A stretch of DNA of 64,000 nucleotides, taken from positions 248,001-312,000 of the forward strand of contig CP036526.1 in NCBI GenBank assembly GCA_007741555.1, in the 5' to 3' direction. The translations under genes were made by a program, and so were the position numbers. Each line of letters begins with the position of its first letter. Positions within the stretch are counted from its first letter, which is position 1. Below the pieces are notes generated by a model. The model saw only the letters and a list, made by a program, of their open reading frames with translations. It was not told the origin of the DNA and searched no databases. This stretch comes from Stieleria marina (GTDB taxonomy: Bacteria; Planctomycetota; Planctomycetia; Pirellulales; Pirellulaceae). Below, piece after piece: positions 9,580 through 18,915 of this stretch.

Positions 9580-11139
9580 ATGAAAAATCAACACATGGTC
9601 CTCTATCGTTTTCTATTTTCGATCAGCTTGTTGGCTTTCCTGCCTGTTGCCGCGTTCGCCCAACATGCCGATGTGCATTCCTACTGGGCACCGAGGACGT
9701 GGCAACTCAGGGCGGATGATATCACCACCATCATGGGATTTCTCGCTCAGCTAAGCGGAAACCTTGCTCATGCTGATCGTCCCACCCCGACGGTTGTCAA
9801 CGATGCGTTCGTCCGCGGGTTTCAAACCGAAAACGATGTCATGACATGGGAAGTGAATGCACCTGATGAAGCGAGCTACTCGGTTTCCCTTCGGTATGCG
9901 GGTCGCGAGGAAATTCTTGCGCAATCTACTTTGGAAGTCAGTTCTAGTGGGACAACCATCCGCGAGAAAGTGAATGTGCCGAATTGGGACACGCGGCCTC
10001 TGGTGCAGACGCACACGCTGAAAAGGACGCTGCTGCTGAAGACGGGAATCAACAAGATCAGTTTGCGACTGGTGGACTTTCAGGGGACGCAGGATGAACG
10101 AGATGCGCTGGACAACATGAAGAACGCGAGAGGGAAGACAGCTCCGTTTTCCCTGTGGTCGATTGAGCTGGTGCGTCCAGAAGCATTGGTTGCCATGAAA
10201 GCCCGCGCCAAAGCGATGAAAGCCGATGTGCAATGGATGGTCGATGGAAAGTACGGCTTGTTTGTGCATTTTTCATCGGGCCGATCCAATGGTGGCGAAT
10301 ACCAGCAGCGAGTCGACAGTTTTGACGTGGATGCCTTTGTCGAGAAAGTGGTCGAAATAGGCGCGTCGTGGGTCTGCTTCACCTGTTCGCATGGCGCACA
10401 TTTCTGGCCGGGGCCCAGCAAGTCCATCGACCAACTCAAACCTGGGTTTACCTGCCAGCGTGATTTGATTCGGGAGCTCATCGATGCGTTAGGGAAACAC
10501 GATATTCGCCTGATGCTTTACTACAATCCGAACAGTGGCATGCAGGAGCTGTATGGCAACACATACGGCAGTGGTACCGAGCCGGACCCGACCGGTTACT
10601 TCAACTTTTTGGAATCCCATTTTCGCGAGGTGAGCCTCCGCTACGGTGAGGATCTCGCAACGACCGCTGGTTATATCGATGACTGCGGCTGGAAACTCTA
10701 TCAATTGGATCCGCCGTGGGAAAAATTCGCGAAAGCGATCAAGGCAGGCAATCCGAATGCTCCGGTAGGATTCAGCCAGAATTTGTTTGCGAACTTAACT
10801 CCGTTCAGTGACTTCGTGGTGTCCGACGGAGCCGGCCGGGAGCCGGAGCATTACGCTGATTTTCTATTTGAAGAGGGCGGCCAATTAGAAGGTCAGACCA
10901 CGGCCGCATGGTTTTACATGGACGGTTGGAGCGGCGGCGCACGCAATGGCGTGTGGCGGGGAAAACCCAAGTTCTCTGCTGAGAAATACATCGAGATTTT
11001 CAAGAAAGCGGATGAAGCCAACATGCCGGTCACCATCAATCTTTCGTCAAGCGCGTACATCACTAGGGATGCACCGTTTTTCAATCCTGCGTGTATCGAC
11101 ATCATGAAAAAGGTGCGTGAGGCAGTGAAAGGCAACTAG
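9580..11139 (+). CDS. Secreted GH29-like putative alpha-L-fucosidase, copy 2
   Basis: 519 residues with a clear signal peptide ending VAAFAQ. The architecture equals that of the gene at 5526: an N-terminal beta-sandwich (FQTENDVMTWEVNAPDE), then a GH29-like barrel with YGLFVHFS, a DQLKPGFTCQRDLIRELIDAL segment, and GYIDDCGW with Asp367 at the candidate nucleophile position. The histidine-containing motif reads SHGAHFWPGPS, further from the GH29 consensus than the THQGF of copy 1. The two copies share the ending PVTINL...FNP.C..IM..VREA, so they arose by duplication and have since diverged, perhaps in substrate. It lies between the two GH141-like genes. The assignment to GH29 itself rather than a sister family is uncertain. 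Confidence 0.68.
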   Translation: MKNQHMVLYRFLFSISLLAFLPVAAFAQHADVHSYWAPRTWQLRADDITTIMGFLAQLSGNLAHADRPTPTVVNDAFVRGFQTENDVMTWEVNAPDEASYSVSLRYAGREEILAQSTLEVSSSGTTIREKVNVPNWDTRPLVQTHTLKRTLLLKTGINKISLRLVDFQGTQDERDALDNMKNARGKTAPFSLWSIELVRPEALVAMKARAKAMKADVQWMVDGKYGLFVHFSSGRSNGGEYQQRVDSFDVDAFVEKVVEIGASWVCFTCSHGAHFWPGPSKSIDQLKPGFTCQRDLIRELIDALGKHDIRLMLYYNPNSGMQELYGNTYGSGTEPDPTGYFNFLESHFREVSLRYGEDLATTAGYIDDCGWKLYQLDPPWEKFAKAIKAGNPNAPVGFSQNLFANLTPFSDFVVSDGAGREPEHYADFLFEEGGQLEGQTTAAWFYMDGWSGGARNGVWRGKPKFSAEKYIEIFKKADEANMPVTINLSSSAYITRDAPFFNPACIDIMKKVREAVKGN

Positions 11140-11211
11140 AAAACAGGATATAGAGCGACAGACGCTCGCGACGTTAACAAAGTCGATACTTACCAAGGTA
11201 AAGAAGAAAAC

Positions 11212-13377
11212 ATGAGTCGCTGCACCGTGAAACTACTGGGGCTGTTTGTCGGTGGCCTGCTGGCCGGAAATTCGTCCGCTGCTGAACTAGGGACGGCTGA
11301 TTTTTATGTTTCGCCGAAAGGTTCCGATGAGTGGTCTGGCACGGTGGCTGAACCCGATGATCGGCGAGCCGATGGACCGTTCGCGTCGCTCTCACGCGCG
11401 AGAGATGCGGTGCGCGAATTGAAGAAGCAGAAGACGACGGATATCGTTGTTCTGGTCCGCGCGGGAACCTATCAACTTTCCAACACCGTTGTTTTCGGAC
11501 TGGGCGATTCGGGAGTCGGAGAGTCGACGATTACCTACGCGGCCTACCCTGGCGAAACGCCCGTGTTCAGCTCTGGACGAGAGATCCAAGGCTGGGAAAA
11601 GGTGACCAGCGAGCTTCCAGGTTTGCCTGAGTCAGCGAAGGGGAAGTTGCTGGTCGCGAAAACTGCGGATCGGTTCTTAACGCTCTATGACAATGACGGG
11701 ATGCTGCCACGCGCGCGGTCGGAGCGTTTTGTTCCGAAGGGTAGCGCTACCGAGTTGCGTTTTCCAGAGGGACGATTGAAGAACTGGCCGAATGTGAAGG
11801 ACGTGGAGATCCTGGTTCGTCCGACTCGGCTCTGGACCATGAACGTCCTGCCGTTGGCGTCGGTGGACGAAGACACCGGGATTGCTCGCACTGCCATTCC
11901 AGCGACCTACGGAATGAACAAAATCGGCTGCTGGGTTGAGAACGTGCTGGAGGAGTTGGACGAGCCAGGCGAATGGGCGCTCAACACAAGAGAAGGCAAG
12001 ATTTACCTTTGGCCACGTAATACCGATCGCGAAGGCGACTCACCTGTGATGGCTCCACAGTTGATCGAATTCATTCGGATCGAGGGCACGATCGACAAGA
12101 AGGGCCCCAAAGACATTCCCGTACGCAACCTTTGCTTTCGCGGCCTGACGTTCCAGCATGGCGACCGCTATACGCTGACCAGCGACGATGCCGGCCTTCA
12201 GCACGACTGGGACATGTTCGACAAAGACAACGCACTCGTTCGTCTTCGTGGTGCAGAGAACTGTGCCATCGAGCAATGCCATTTTCTTCACAGTGGAAGC
12301 GGCGCGATCCGCGTGGATCTGCATGGGCAGCACAATAGAATCACCGGCAACCATATCCACCACATGGGCGGCGGTGGCGTTCTGCTTTGCGGTTATGGTC
12401 CCGGCACCAAGGACGTGAACAAGAACAACCTTGTTTACAACAACGACATTCATCATGTGGGCGAAATCTACTGGCAGTCACCCGGGATCTTCCTTTCGCA
12501 GAGCGGAGAGAACCGCATTGCGAACAATTTAATCCATCACACCAACTATACGGGGCTGATCGTTTCGGGAATTGTGCACCGCTTTATCACGAAGGGCGAC
12601 AAACGCGAATCGGAGCGCACTGTCCGATGGCATGAACTTGGCGACCTGCCGAAGAACCCGGAGCCAGACGACGTTCGCCCGTTTCTGCACACCCGCAACA
12701 ACCTGGTTGAGCACAACGAGATTCACCATGCGATGCAAATCCTTGGTGACGGCAATGGTATCTACGTTCGCGGCGCTGGCCCAGGCAATGTGATTCGCCG
12801 AAACTATATCCATCATCTGGTTTCGGAGATCCACGGGCAAAGCGCGATCCGGACAGACGGCGGACAAGAGGATACGCTGATCGCCGAAAATTTGATCTAC
12901 AAATGCAAGTCGCAGGGCGTGACGTTGAAGCTGAACAACCGCTTTGAAAACAATATTGTCGCCGATGTCATCGTACCGCGCGGAATTTACCTGAAGATCG
13001 TCGAAGGCCCGATGAAGGGCGCGAGCAACAAGCGGAACATTTTTTATTCGTCGCTGGCGGATTGCACATTCATCTCGGAGCCAGGAGGCGGAAAAGGAAA
13101 GGTGGGCGAAGATCGTAGAGGCCGCGTCCCCGCACGGATGAAAGACATCGATTCAGACGACAATATTTACTTTTGCAAAGCGGACTCGAGTCTCGGTGAA
13201 AAGACGCTGGAAAAACTCCAACGTGACGGCGTCGACGGGAGAAGCCTCGCGGTCGATCCGATGTTCGTCGATCCCGAGAATGGTGACTTTAGTTTCAAGC
13301 CAGATTCACCGGCATTGAAACTAGGGTTCGTTCCGATTGATTTGTCCGAAATCGGATTGCGTACCGACGAAGAGTAG
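11212..13377 (+). CDS. Secreted right-handed beta-helix protein, GH141-like
   Basis: 721 residues; ATG 11212 follows AAGAAGAA and opens a signal peptide ending SSAAELG. The mature start FYVSPKGSDEWSGTVAEP and the pattern PFASLSRARDAVRELKK are hallmarks of the GH141-like secreted beta-helix proteins. Many later turns have the form NNLVYNNDIHHVG, NNLIHH and RRNYIHH, typical of parallel beta-helix coils with stacked asparagines. It lacks the PDZ domain of the gene at 7170. Its C-terminus is matched throughout by the truncated gene at 1-425. A fucosidase or xylanase-type activity on a branched polysaccharide is plausible from the family. Catalytic residues cannot be assigned with confidence from sequence alone. 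Confidence 0.72.
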   Translation: MSRCTVKLLGLFVGGLLAGNSSAAELGTADFYVSPKGSDEWSGTVAEPDDRRADGPFASLSRARDAVRELKKQKTTDIVVLVRAGTYQLSNTVVFGLGDSGVGESTITYAAYPGETPVFSSGREIQGWEKVTSELPGLPESAKGKLLVAKTADRFLTLYDNDGMLPRARSERFVPKGSATELRFPEGRLKNWPNVKDVEILVRPTRLWTMNVLPLASVDEDTGIARTAIPATYGMNKIGCWVENVLEELDEPGEWALNTREGKIYLWPRNTDREGDSPVMAPQLIEFIRIEGTIDKKGPKDIPVRNLCFRGLTFQHGDRYTLTSDDAGLQHDWDMFDKDNALVRLRGAENCAIEQCHFLHSGSGAIRVDLHGQHNRITGNHIHHMGGGGVLLCGYGPGTKDVNKNNLVYNNDIHHVGEIYWQSPGIFLSQSGENRIANNLIHHTNYTGLIVSGIVHRFITKGDKRESERTVRWHELGDLPKNPEPDDVRPFLHTRNNLVEHNEIHHAMQILGDGNGIYVRGAGPGNVIRRNYIHHLVSEIHGQSAIRTDGGQEDTLIAENLIYKCKSQGVTLKLNNRFENNIVADVIVPRGIYLKIVEGPMKGASNKRNIFYSSLADCTFISEPGGGKGKVGEDRRGRVPARMKDIDSDDNIYFCKADSSLGEKTLEKLQRDGVDGRSLAVDPMFVDPENGDFSFKPDSPALKLGFVPIDLSEIGLRTDEE

Positions 13378-13487
13378 CGAACAGTCGGGTTTCGCTCCCC
13401 GAAAATAGCGTGTTGAGTAACTTGTGCAGAGCAAGATGCGACGATGGAAGAGACCCAAAAACACATCTTTAGAAAAGGCACGACACG

Positions 13488-14954
13488 ATGAAACTGATTG
13501 TCACACACAAGTTGATGCTGGTGTTTGTACTCGCAAGCTTGTCTTCGATGGCATCTGGCGAGATTGCGAAGCCGGATGTCTATAACATCAAAACCTATGG
13601 TGCCATCGGTGACGGCGTGGCCATGGAAACGGAAGCGGTGCAAAAGACCATCGATGCCTGCCATAATGCGGGTGGCGGTGTTGTTCGGGTGCCTGCTGGT
13701 GATTTTCAAATTGGAACGATCATCTTAAAGAGCAATGTCACCCTGTCGCTCGATTACGGGGCCAGCTTGCTCGGAAGCACCAATGCGGATGACTACCCAA
13801 CTGAAAACCTCAGAAAACCTCGAGAGGGCGCGGCCCATTGCTTGATCTACGCTGCAAGCGCAAACAACATCACCATCGAAGGGCTCGGCGTGATCGATGG
13901 CAGGGGAACGCACGAGAATTTTCCTCGGAACAGAAAGGGCGGGAGAAACTCAGGCATCCGGCCACGTTTGATGCGGATGGAGCATTGTGGAGATCTCACC
14001 TTTTCGGGCGTCACCTACAAGCGTCCAGCCTTCTGGGGATTGCACTTAATCGACTGCAAAGTGATTCACTTCAATGCAGTGACCCTGCGCTTTCGTAACA
14101 ACAATTACAACAATGATGGACTGGATCTGGACGGATGCGAGAATGTGCTGATTGAGAACTGTGATCTCAGCACAGGAGACGACGCGATCTGCTTGAAAAG
14201 CTCCTTGAACCCTTGCAAGAACATTGTCGTCCGTGGGTGCAGGGCGGACAGCAATACGGCTGCGGTCAAATTTGGCTCGTCCTCCCGAGGCGGATTCATC
14301 GATGTCAGCATCACGAACTGCTACTTTCATGATTGCCCGATGGGGGCCATTAAACTGCAGTCGGTGGATGGTGGGCGTCTCGAGAATATCACGATCTCCA
14401 GAATCGTCATGGAAAACGTCGGCAACCCAATCTTTATGCGATTGGGAAATCGCGGCAGTTCTTTCGGCGAGCGGTCCGAACGAGGCCAGAGGGAGGACGA
14501 TTCTTCTAAGGATGCATATACCGGCACATTGAAAAACGTGCGCATCAGCGATTTGGTCGCCGAGGTGACGATCGAAGACCGCGAGAAAACGCTGGAGGCC
14601 GTCTACAAAAATCTCAAGCTAGACACCACTCCCGGTGTGACCGACAAGGAAAAAGGAAGAGCCGGGCCGATCATGATCACAGGTATCCCCGGTCACTTGA
14701 TCGAAAACGTTGTCTTGGAGAACATCAAGATTTCCTATCCCGGTCACGGCACCCAGGAAGACGCGCAGCGGGTGGTGGCGGAGGACGAGAGTCGGTATCC
14801 GGAACAGTTTTTCTTTGGCGTACTACCTGCCTGGGGTGCTTACATTCGTCATGCCAAGAACATCGAATTCAAGAACGTCGAATTGACACTTCGCGGTGAC
14901 GACGCACGCCAGAAGGTTGTCTTGGATGATGTGCAAGGATTCGTTGAACACTAA
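13488..14954 (+). CDS. Secreted glycoside hydrolase family 28 protein (polygalacturonase-like)
   Basis: 488 residues, signal peptide ending SSMASGE. The start VYNIKTYGAIGDG and AGGGVVRVPAGDF are the standard GH28 N-terminus. Catalytic acids are present: NND at 208-210 and GDD with Asp231-Asp232, corresponding to the NTD and DD motifs. The usual GHG histidine is replaced by a GSSSRGG stretch, and the RIK motif by AIK. Similar replacements occur in bacterial GH28 relatives that act on oligosaccharides or rhamnogalacturonan rather than plain polygalacturonan. The protein would be exported and cleave alpha-linked galacturonic acid or a related sugar. It follows the GH141-like gene by 110 bp and precedes a GH95 gene by 66 bp. 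Confidence 0.85.
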   Translation: MKLIVTHKLMLVFVLASLSSMASGEIAKPDVYNIKTYGAIGDGVAMETEAVQKTIDACHNAGGGVVRVPAGDFQIGTIILKSNVTLSLDYGASLLGSTNADDYPTENLRKPREGAAHCLIYAASANNITIEGLGVIDGRGTHENFPRNRKGGRNSGIRPRLMRMEHCGDLTFSGVTYKRPAFWGLHLIDCKVIHFNAVTLRFRNNNYNNDGLDLDGCENVLIENCDLSTGDDAICLKSSLNPCKNIVVRGCRADSNTAAVKFGSSSRGGFIDVSITNCYFHDCPMGAIKLQSVDGGRLENITISRIVMENVGNPIFMRLGNRGSSFGERSERGQREDDSSKDAYTGTLKNVRISDLVAEVTIEDREKTLEAVYKNLKLDTTPGVTDKEKGRAGPIMITGIPGHLIENVVLENIKISYPGHGTQEDAQRVVAEDESRYPEQFFFGVLPAWGAYIRHAKNIEFKNVELTLRGDDARQKVVLDDVQGFVEH

Positions 14955-15020
14955 CCAGTAGAGTTGCTCCTTACGCTGGCAACTTCCCATGAGAAATGCA
15001 AATTAACAGCAACGGAAATT

Positions 15021-17714
15021 ATGTTTGTACGCAATTTGATGACAAAAGTCTTAGCCGTGACCACTCTGGCCTGGACGGGGATGTATCTCGTTCCGGAGGC
15101 TTCGGCTGAGGAGCAGGGCTCTGGTTTGATCGCAGACGGGGCGGGCAAGGCTCTGCGGCTTTGGTATGACGAGCCTGCACCCGACAGCGATGCCGGCTGG
15201 GTCAACCGTTCGATCCCGATGGGCAACGGTTACATGGGTGTCAACGTGTTCGGTGGCACAACGAGCGAGCGCATCCAGATCACCGAGAACAGCCTGTACG
15301 ATTGGGCGGCAAAAAATAGTGGATTCAAACGCCGCGGCGTGAATAACTTCGCCGAGGTCTACATTGATTTTGGCCACAACAACACCAGCAACTACGAACG
15401 GGAGTTGAACCTGAACGAAGGGGGCTCTTATGTGAAGTACAAGGAGAAGGATGTGGAGTACTCGAGGGAGTATTTCACCAGCTACCCCGACAAGGTCATG
15501 GCGATCCGGCTGAAGGCGTCGAAGGCAGGGGCCTTGTCGTTCACGCTGCGTCCAACCATCCCATTCCTGGGAGATTCCAAATCCGGTTCCGTCGCGGCGG
15601 ATAGCGACACGGTCACGCTGTCCGGTGTCATGAGTTACTTCAATATTAAGTTTGAGGGTCAGTTCAAGGTCATCCCCACAGGTGGCAGGATGAACGCATT
15701 AAGCAGTGAAGGCACCATCGCTGTTTCGGATGCCGACAGCGCGGTGATTCTGATTGCGGTCGGAACCAACTACCAGTTCGACCCCAAAGTGTTTCTGACT
15801 ACGAAGGCAGCCGACAAGCTCGCAGATTTCCCCGATCCCCACGCCAAGGTGACCGGCTATCTGGCCGACGCGGCGGCGAAGTCCTATGAGGCGTTGCGGG
15901 CAAACCACCAAGCCGACTACACCGAACTTTACGACCGAGTAAGCATGGATCTCGGCGCCACGGCACCGGCGATTCCCACCGACGAGTTGGTGGATACCTA
16001 CCCTGATGGCGAATCAAGCCGTTACCTCGAAGAGCTCGCGTTCCAGTTCGGACGCTACATGTTGATCTGCTCCTCCAGAGCCGGCACACTTCCGCCCCAC
16101 TTGCAGGGAATCTGGAACGTCTACGCGCGGCCGCCATGGTCCTCGCAGTACCTGCATGACACGAATGTACAGATGGCCTACGCGCCGGCCTTCAGCGCCA
16201 ACTTGCCTGAGATGTTCGAGTCCTATGCGGGCTTCTTTAAGGTCTTCGTCCATCGGCAGCGGTTGCACGCCACGGAGTACATCAGAAAATACAACCCCTC
16301 GCAGCTCGACACGAGTGGAGACAACGGCTGGTCCGGCCCCTTCTGGGCCAACCCGTATGATGTTCCCGGAAAAACCCCCATTGCTGGATTCGGCACAGGG
16401 GGCTGGATTTCTCAAATGTTCTGGGACTACTACGACTACACACGCGACGAGACCCTGTTAGCCGAAACCGTCTATCCCGTGATGTATGAACAGGCCAACT
16501 TCGTTTCCCGGTTTGTTCAGGAAATCGATGGCGCGTTATTGGCTAAGCCCTCCTCATCCCCAGAACAATACCTGGAAGGAAAAAAGAAGCGCGAGACCAT
16601 CGGCACCACCTTCGACCAGCAGATGTTCTACGAAAACCATCACAACACACTGACGGCCGCCAAAATCCTCGGCCGCAACGATGACCGATTGGAGCTGTAC
16701 GAAAAGCAGCTCCCGTTCCTGGACCCGATCCATGTCGGAAAGTCGGGGCAAATTAAGGAATTCCGTCAGGAACAATTTTATGGCGACGCCGGCAGTACCA
16801 TCGACCCTCACCACCGACACACGTCCATGCTGCTTGGATCGTATCCGGGCCAGTTGATCAACGACTCAACCCCGGCTTGGCTCGATGCCGTCAAAAAAAC
16901 CCTGACCCTGCGCACGCGCAGCTCCAACATTGGCTGGGCGCGCGCCGAGCGGATCGCCTTTTGGGCTCGTGTGCATGACGGCGATGAAGCGTATCTCTTC
17001 TATCGGGATTTGCTGGAAGGAAACTACCTGCACAACCTGTTCAACGACCACCGCGGCGGCCCGCTGTTCCAGGCTGACGCAAACTACGGCGCCACCGCCG
17101 GAGTCGTGGAATTGCTCTTGCAGAGCCAGGATTACGTCGTGTCCCCGCTGCCCGCATTGCCCGCCGTCTGGTCCGACGGTAGCTACCGCGGCCTACTGAC
17201 GCGAGGTAACTTTGAGGTTTCCGCACAGTGGTCCAGCGGACAGGCGACCCGCCTGGAAGTGTTGTCCAAGGTGGGCGGAATGTTGGAGCTCAGGTACCCC
17301 AACATCGCCAAAGCCGTCATCAAAACTGCGGACGGCAACACGGTAGACTTCTCAGCCAAGGGCACAGACCAGATCAGCGTCGAAACCACGAAGGGCCAGG
17401 CCTATGTAGTCTCCGACATCCCGGCCTATACCCCTGTCGCCGCCCCATTGAACTTGAAAATCGACAAAGACGGCAAAAGTCAGGTCGAGCTGTCCTGGAC
17501 CGGCAGCGCGGATGCTGCGTCGTACAACTTGTACCGCGCGGTAGGCAACGCACCGGACTATGAAATGATCGCCTCAGATATCGCAGGCACCCATTTTGTC
17601 TACAAAGCCGCCGACCTGAAAAAGATTGGCCAGATGACGCTTAAGGTCATCGCAGTTCGGGCCGATGGGCGCGAGAGCGACGAGGGTGCCACGGTGATCC
17701 GGCTGTTGCCGTAA
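15021..17714 (+). CDS. Secreted GH95 alpha-L-fucosidase/galactosidase-like enzyme, copy 1
   Basis: 897 residues from ATG 15021, where the signal peptide begins (ends ASAEE); a TTG at 14964 only adds non-homologous residues. GH95 enzymes are inverting hydrolases of alpha-1,2-fucose or L-galactose. Visible signatures are IPMGNGYMGVNVFGG near the N-terminus, DTNVQMAYAP at about 380-388, SSSPEQYL with the candidate general acid, and QADANYGATAG with the conserved aspartate. The family sequence QMNYW is QMAYA here, with Ala386 in place of asparagine, unlike the second GH95 at 40629. A fibronectin type III-like domain ends the protein (VELSWTGSADAASYNLYRA). The substitution suggests a shifted subsite. 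Overall fold and catalytic acids look complete. Confidence 0.85.
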   Translation: MFVRNLMTKVLAVTTLAWTGMYLVPEASAEEQGSGLIADGAGKALRLWYDEPAPDSDAGWVNRSIPMGNGYMGVNVFGGTTSERIQITENSLYDWAAKNSGFKRRGVNNFAEVYIDFGHNNTSNYERELNLNEGGSYVKYKEKDVEYSREYFTSYPDKVMAIRLKASKAGALSFTLRPTIPFLGDSKSGSVAADSDTVTLSGVMSYFNIKFEGQFKVIPTGGRMNALSSEGTIAVSDADSAVILIAVGTNYQFDPKVFLTTKAADKLADFPDPHAKVTGYLADAAAKSYEALRANHQADYTELYDRVSMDLGATAPAIPTDELVDTYPDGESSRYLEELAFQFGRYMLICSSRAGTLPPHLQGIWNVYARPPWSSQYLHDTNVQMAYAPAFSANLPEMFESYAGFFKVFVHRQRLHATEYIRKYNPSQLDTSGDNGWSGPFWANPYDVPGKTPIAGFGTGGWISQMFWDYYDYTRDETLLAETVYPVMYEQANFVSRFVQEIDGALLAKPSSSPEQYLEGKKKRETIGTTFDQQMFYENHHNTLTAAKILGRNDDRLELYEKQLPFLDPIHVGKSGQIKEFRQEQFYGDAGSTIDPHHRHTSMLLGSYPGQLINDSTPAWLDAVKKTLTLRTRSSNIGWARAERIAFWARVHDGDEAYLFYRDLLEGNYLHNLFNDHRGGPLFQADANYGATAGVVELLLQSQDYVVSPLPALPAVWSDGSYRGLLTRGNFEVSAQWSSGQATRLEVLSKVGGMLELRYPNIAKAVIKTADGNTVDFSAKGTDQISVETTKGQAYVVSDIPAYTPVAAPLNLKIDKDGKSQVELSWTGSADAASYNLYRAVGNAPDYEMIASDIAGTHFVYKAADLKKIGQMTLKVIAVRADGRESDEGATVIRLLP

Positions 17715-17740
17715 CTAGTAGTAACAGCAATCATTGACTC

Positions 17741-18862
17741 ATGGACTACTTAACCTTGATGAAAACACAAAACGACATAACGCGAACTGAAAAGGGGAAA
17801 CTGCTGTTACGGACAGCAGCATTCTTGGCTTTTCTCATCCCCGCAACCCTCCATGCGCAGCCGGCCGGTCCGGGCGACTGGTCCAAAGTGCGTCTGTTCG
17901 GTCACGCCTTTCGGAATGACGACTATACGCCCGAACAATACGATTTCATCCGGGACCATTTCGCGATCTTTACGATCGAGAAGCGGCATGCAAAGAATGT
18001 TTACGGCGCAACCAGCACTGAAAAAGCAGCAGCGGAAACGGCAAAGAAACTGTTGAAGAACAACCCGGATATGCGCGTGCTGCTCTACTGGAGTACCAAC
18101 ACGGCATACAGTCAGTTCTATACCACCGTCCGGGATACTGTTGCACAGCATCCGGACTGGGTGGAGGAGGTCCGGAAAGGAACCGTACGCTGGACGTATC
18201 CCGACGATGCCGCGCGCAACTGGTGGTCCAGTACGTCCGACCAGTTGGTCAAAGACAGTGCCTTAAACGGAGTTTTCGGCGACGGCGCCCCGGGAGCCAA
18301 CGCTCGCGGCCAATTGGAAAGTGTCGAGAGCTGCCTAGAACGATTGTCCAGTTTTGTCATCTATAATGGCTACCGCGTCCAAACCTCCAGCAGATACGTA
18401 GCCGGGGCGAGCACACTCGCTCACGCTGACGGCGTCTTCTGCGAAGCCTTCTTTCGATCCTCAGTGAAAACCGCTGATGAAGGCGTGAAGCTGATGGAGG
18501 AGTTGTTAGCCATTCCGCCGAACAAATACATTCTTTGTCGCGGAGCTGGGGACGGTGCGTTTGGTTCCACCCACGACTTTTCACTTGCCTGCTACTTGAT
18601 CATCGCCAACGACTACTCCTTCTACAGCTGGGGCGGTGCCGAGAACTCCTATGCCGCCGACGACTCTCTCATTTACTGGTCCGACGACTTTGATCAAAAG
18701 ATCGGCAGCCCGTTGGGTAAGGCCACCAAAGACGGCTACGCCCATCACCGGGATTTTGAGCACTGCAGCGTCGATGTCAACTTGAAAACAAAAGCTTCGT
18801 CCATCATTTGGAAACCCGTGGACAGAAAAATTACTCCGTCAAAAGACGAAACGAAAGAATGA
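17741..18862 (+). CDS. Secreted putative glycoside hydrolase (GHL15-like), Sec-exported copy
   Basis: 373 residues. A signal peptide ends ATLHAQ, and ATG 17741 or 17759 could be the start. The mature part resembles proteins grouped as hypothetical glycosyl hydrolase family 15: FTIEKRHAK, then [31 protein letters not shown] and GVFGDGA, where the aspartate follows a beta-strand as in TIM-barrel hydrolases. The end [19 protein letters not shown] matches the paralogue at 26065 (HASVRVDLESKEAEIRW). No member has an activity I can name with certainty, so substrate is unknown. It starts 26 bp after the GH95 stop and its stop overlaps, as ATGA, a possible start of the esterase gene, suggesting one transcript. 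Confidence 0.65.
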   Translation: MDYLTLMKTQNDITRTEKGKLLLRTAAFLAFLIPATLHAQPAGPGDWSKVRLFGHAFRNDDYTPEQYDFIRDHFAIFTIEKRHAKNVYGATSTEKAAAETAKKLLKNNPDMRVLLYWSTNTAYSQFYTTVRDTVAQHPDWVEEVRKGTVRWTYPDDAARNWWSSTSDQLVKDSALNGVFGDGAPGANARGQLESVESCLERLSSFVIYNGYRVQTSSRYVAGASTLAHADGVFCEAFFRSSVKTADEGVKLMEELLAIPPNKYILCRGAGDGAFGSTHDFSLACYLIIANDYSFYSWGGAENSYAADDSLIYWSDDFDQKIGSPLGKATKDGYAHHRDFEHCSVDVNLKTKASSIIWKPVDRKITPSKDETKE

Positions 18863-18915
18863 AATCGCAATTGATGAACGGCACCGTAGAACCAGACACT
18901 TATGGATACAACAGA

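Noticed and set aside
13386-13410. Possible hairpin TCGGG...CCCGA after the 11212 gene
   Set aside because: The stem is only five pairs with an eight-base loop and no T-run.
14964-15020. TTG start giving 19 extra residues on GH95 copy 1
   Set aside because: The signal peptide begins at ATG 15021 and the extra residues are not homologous.
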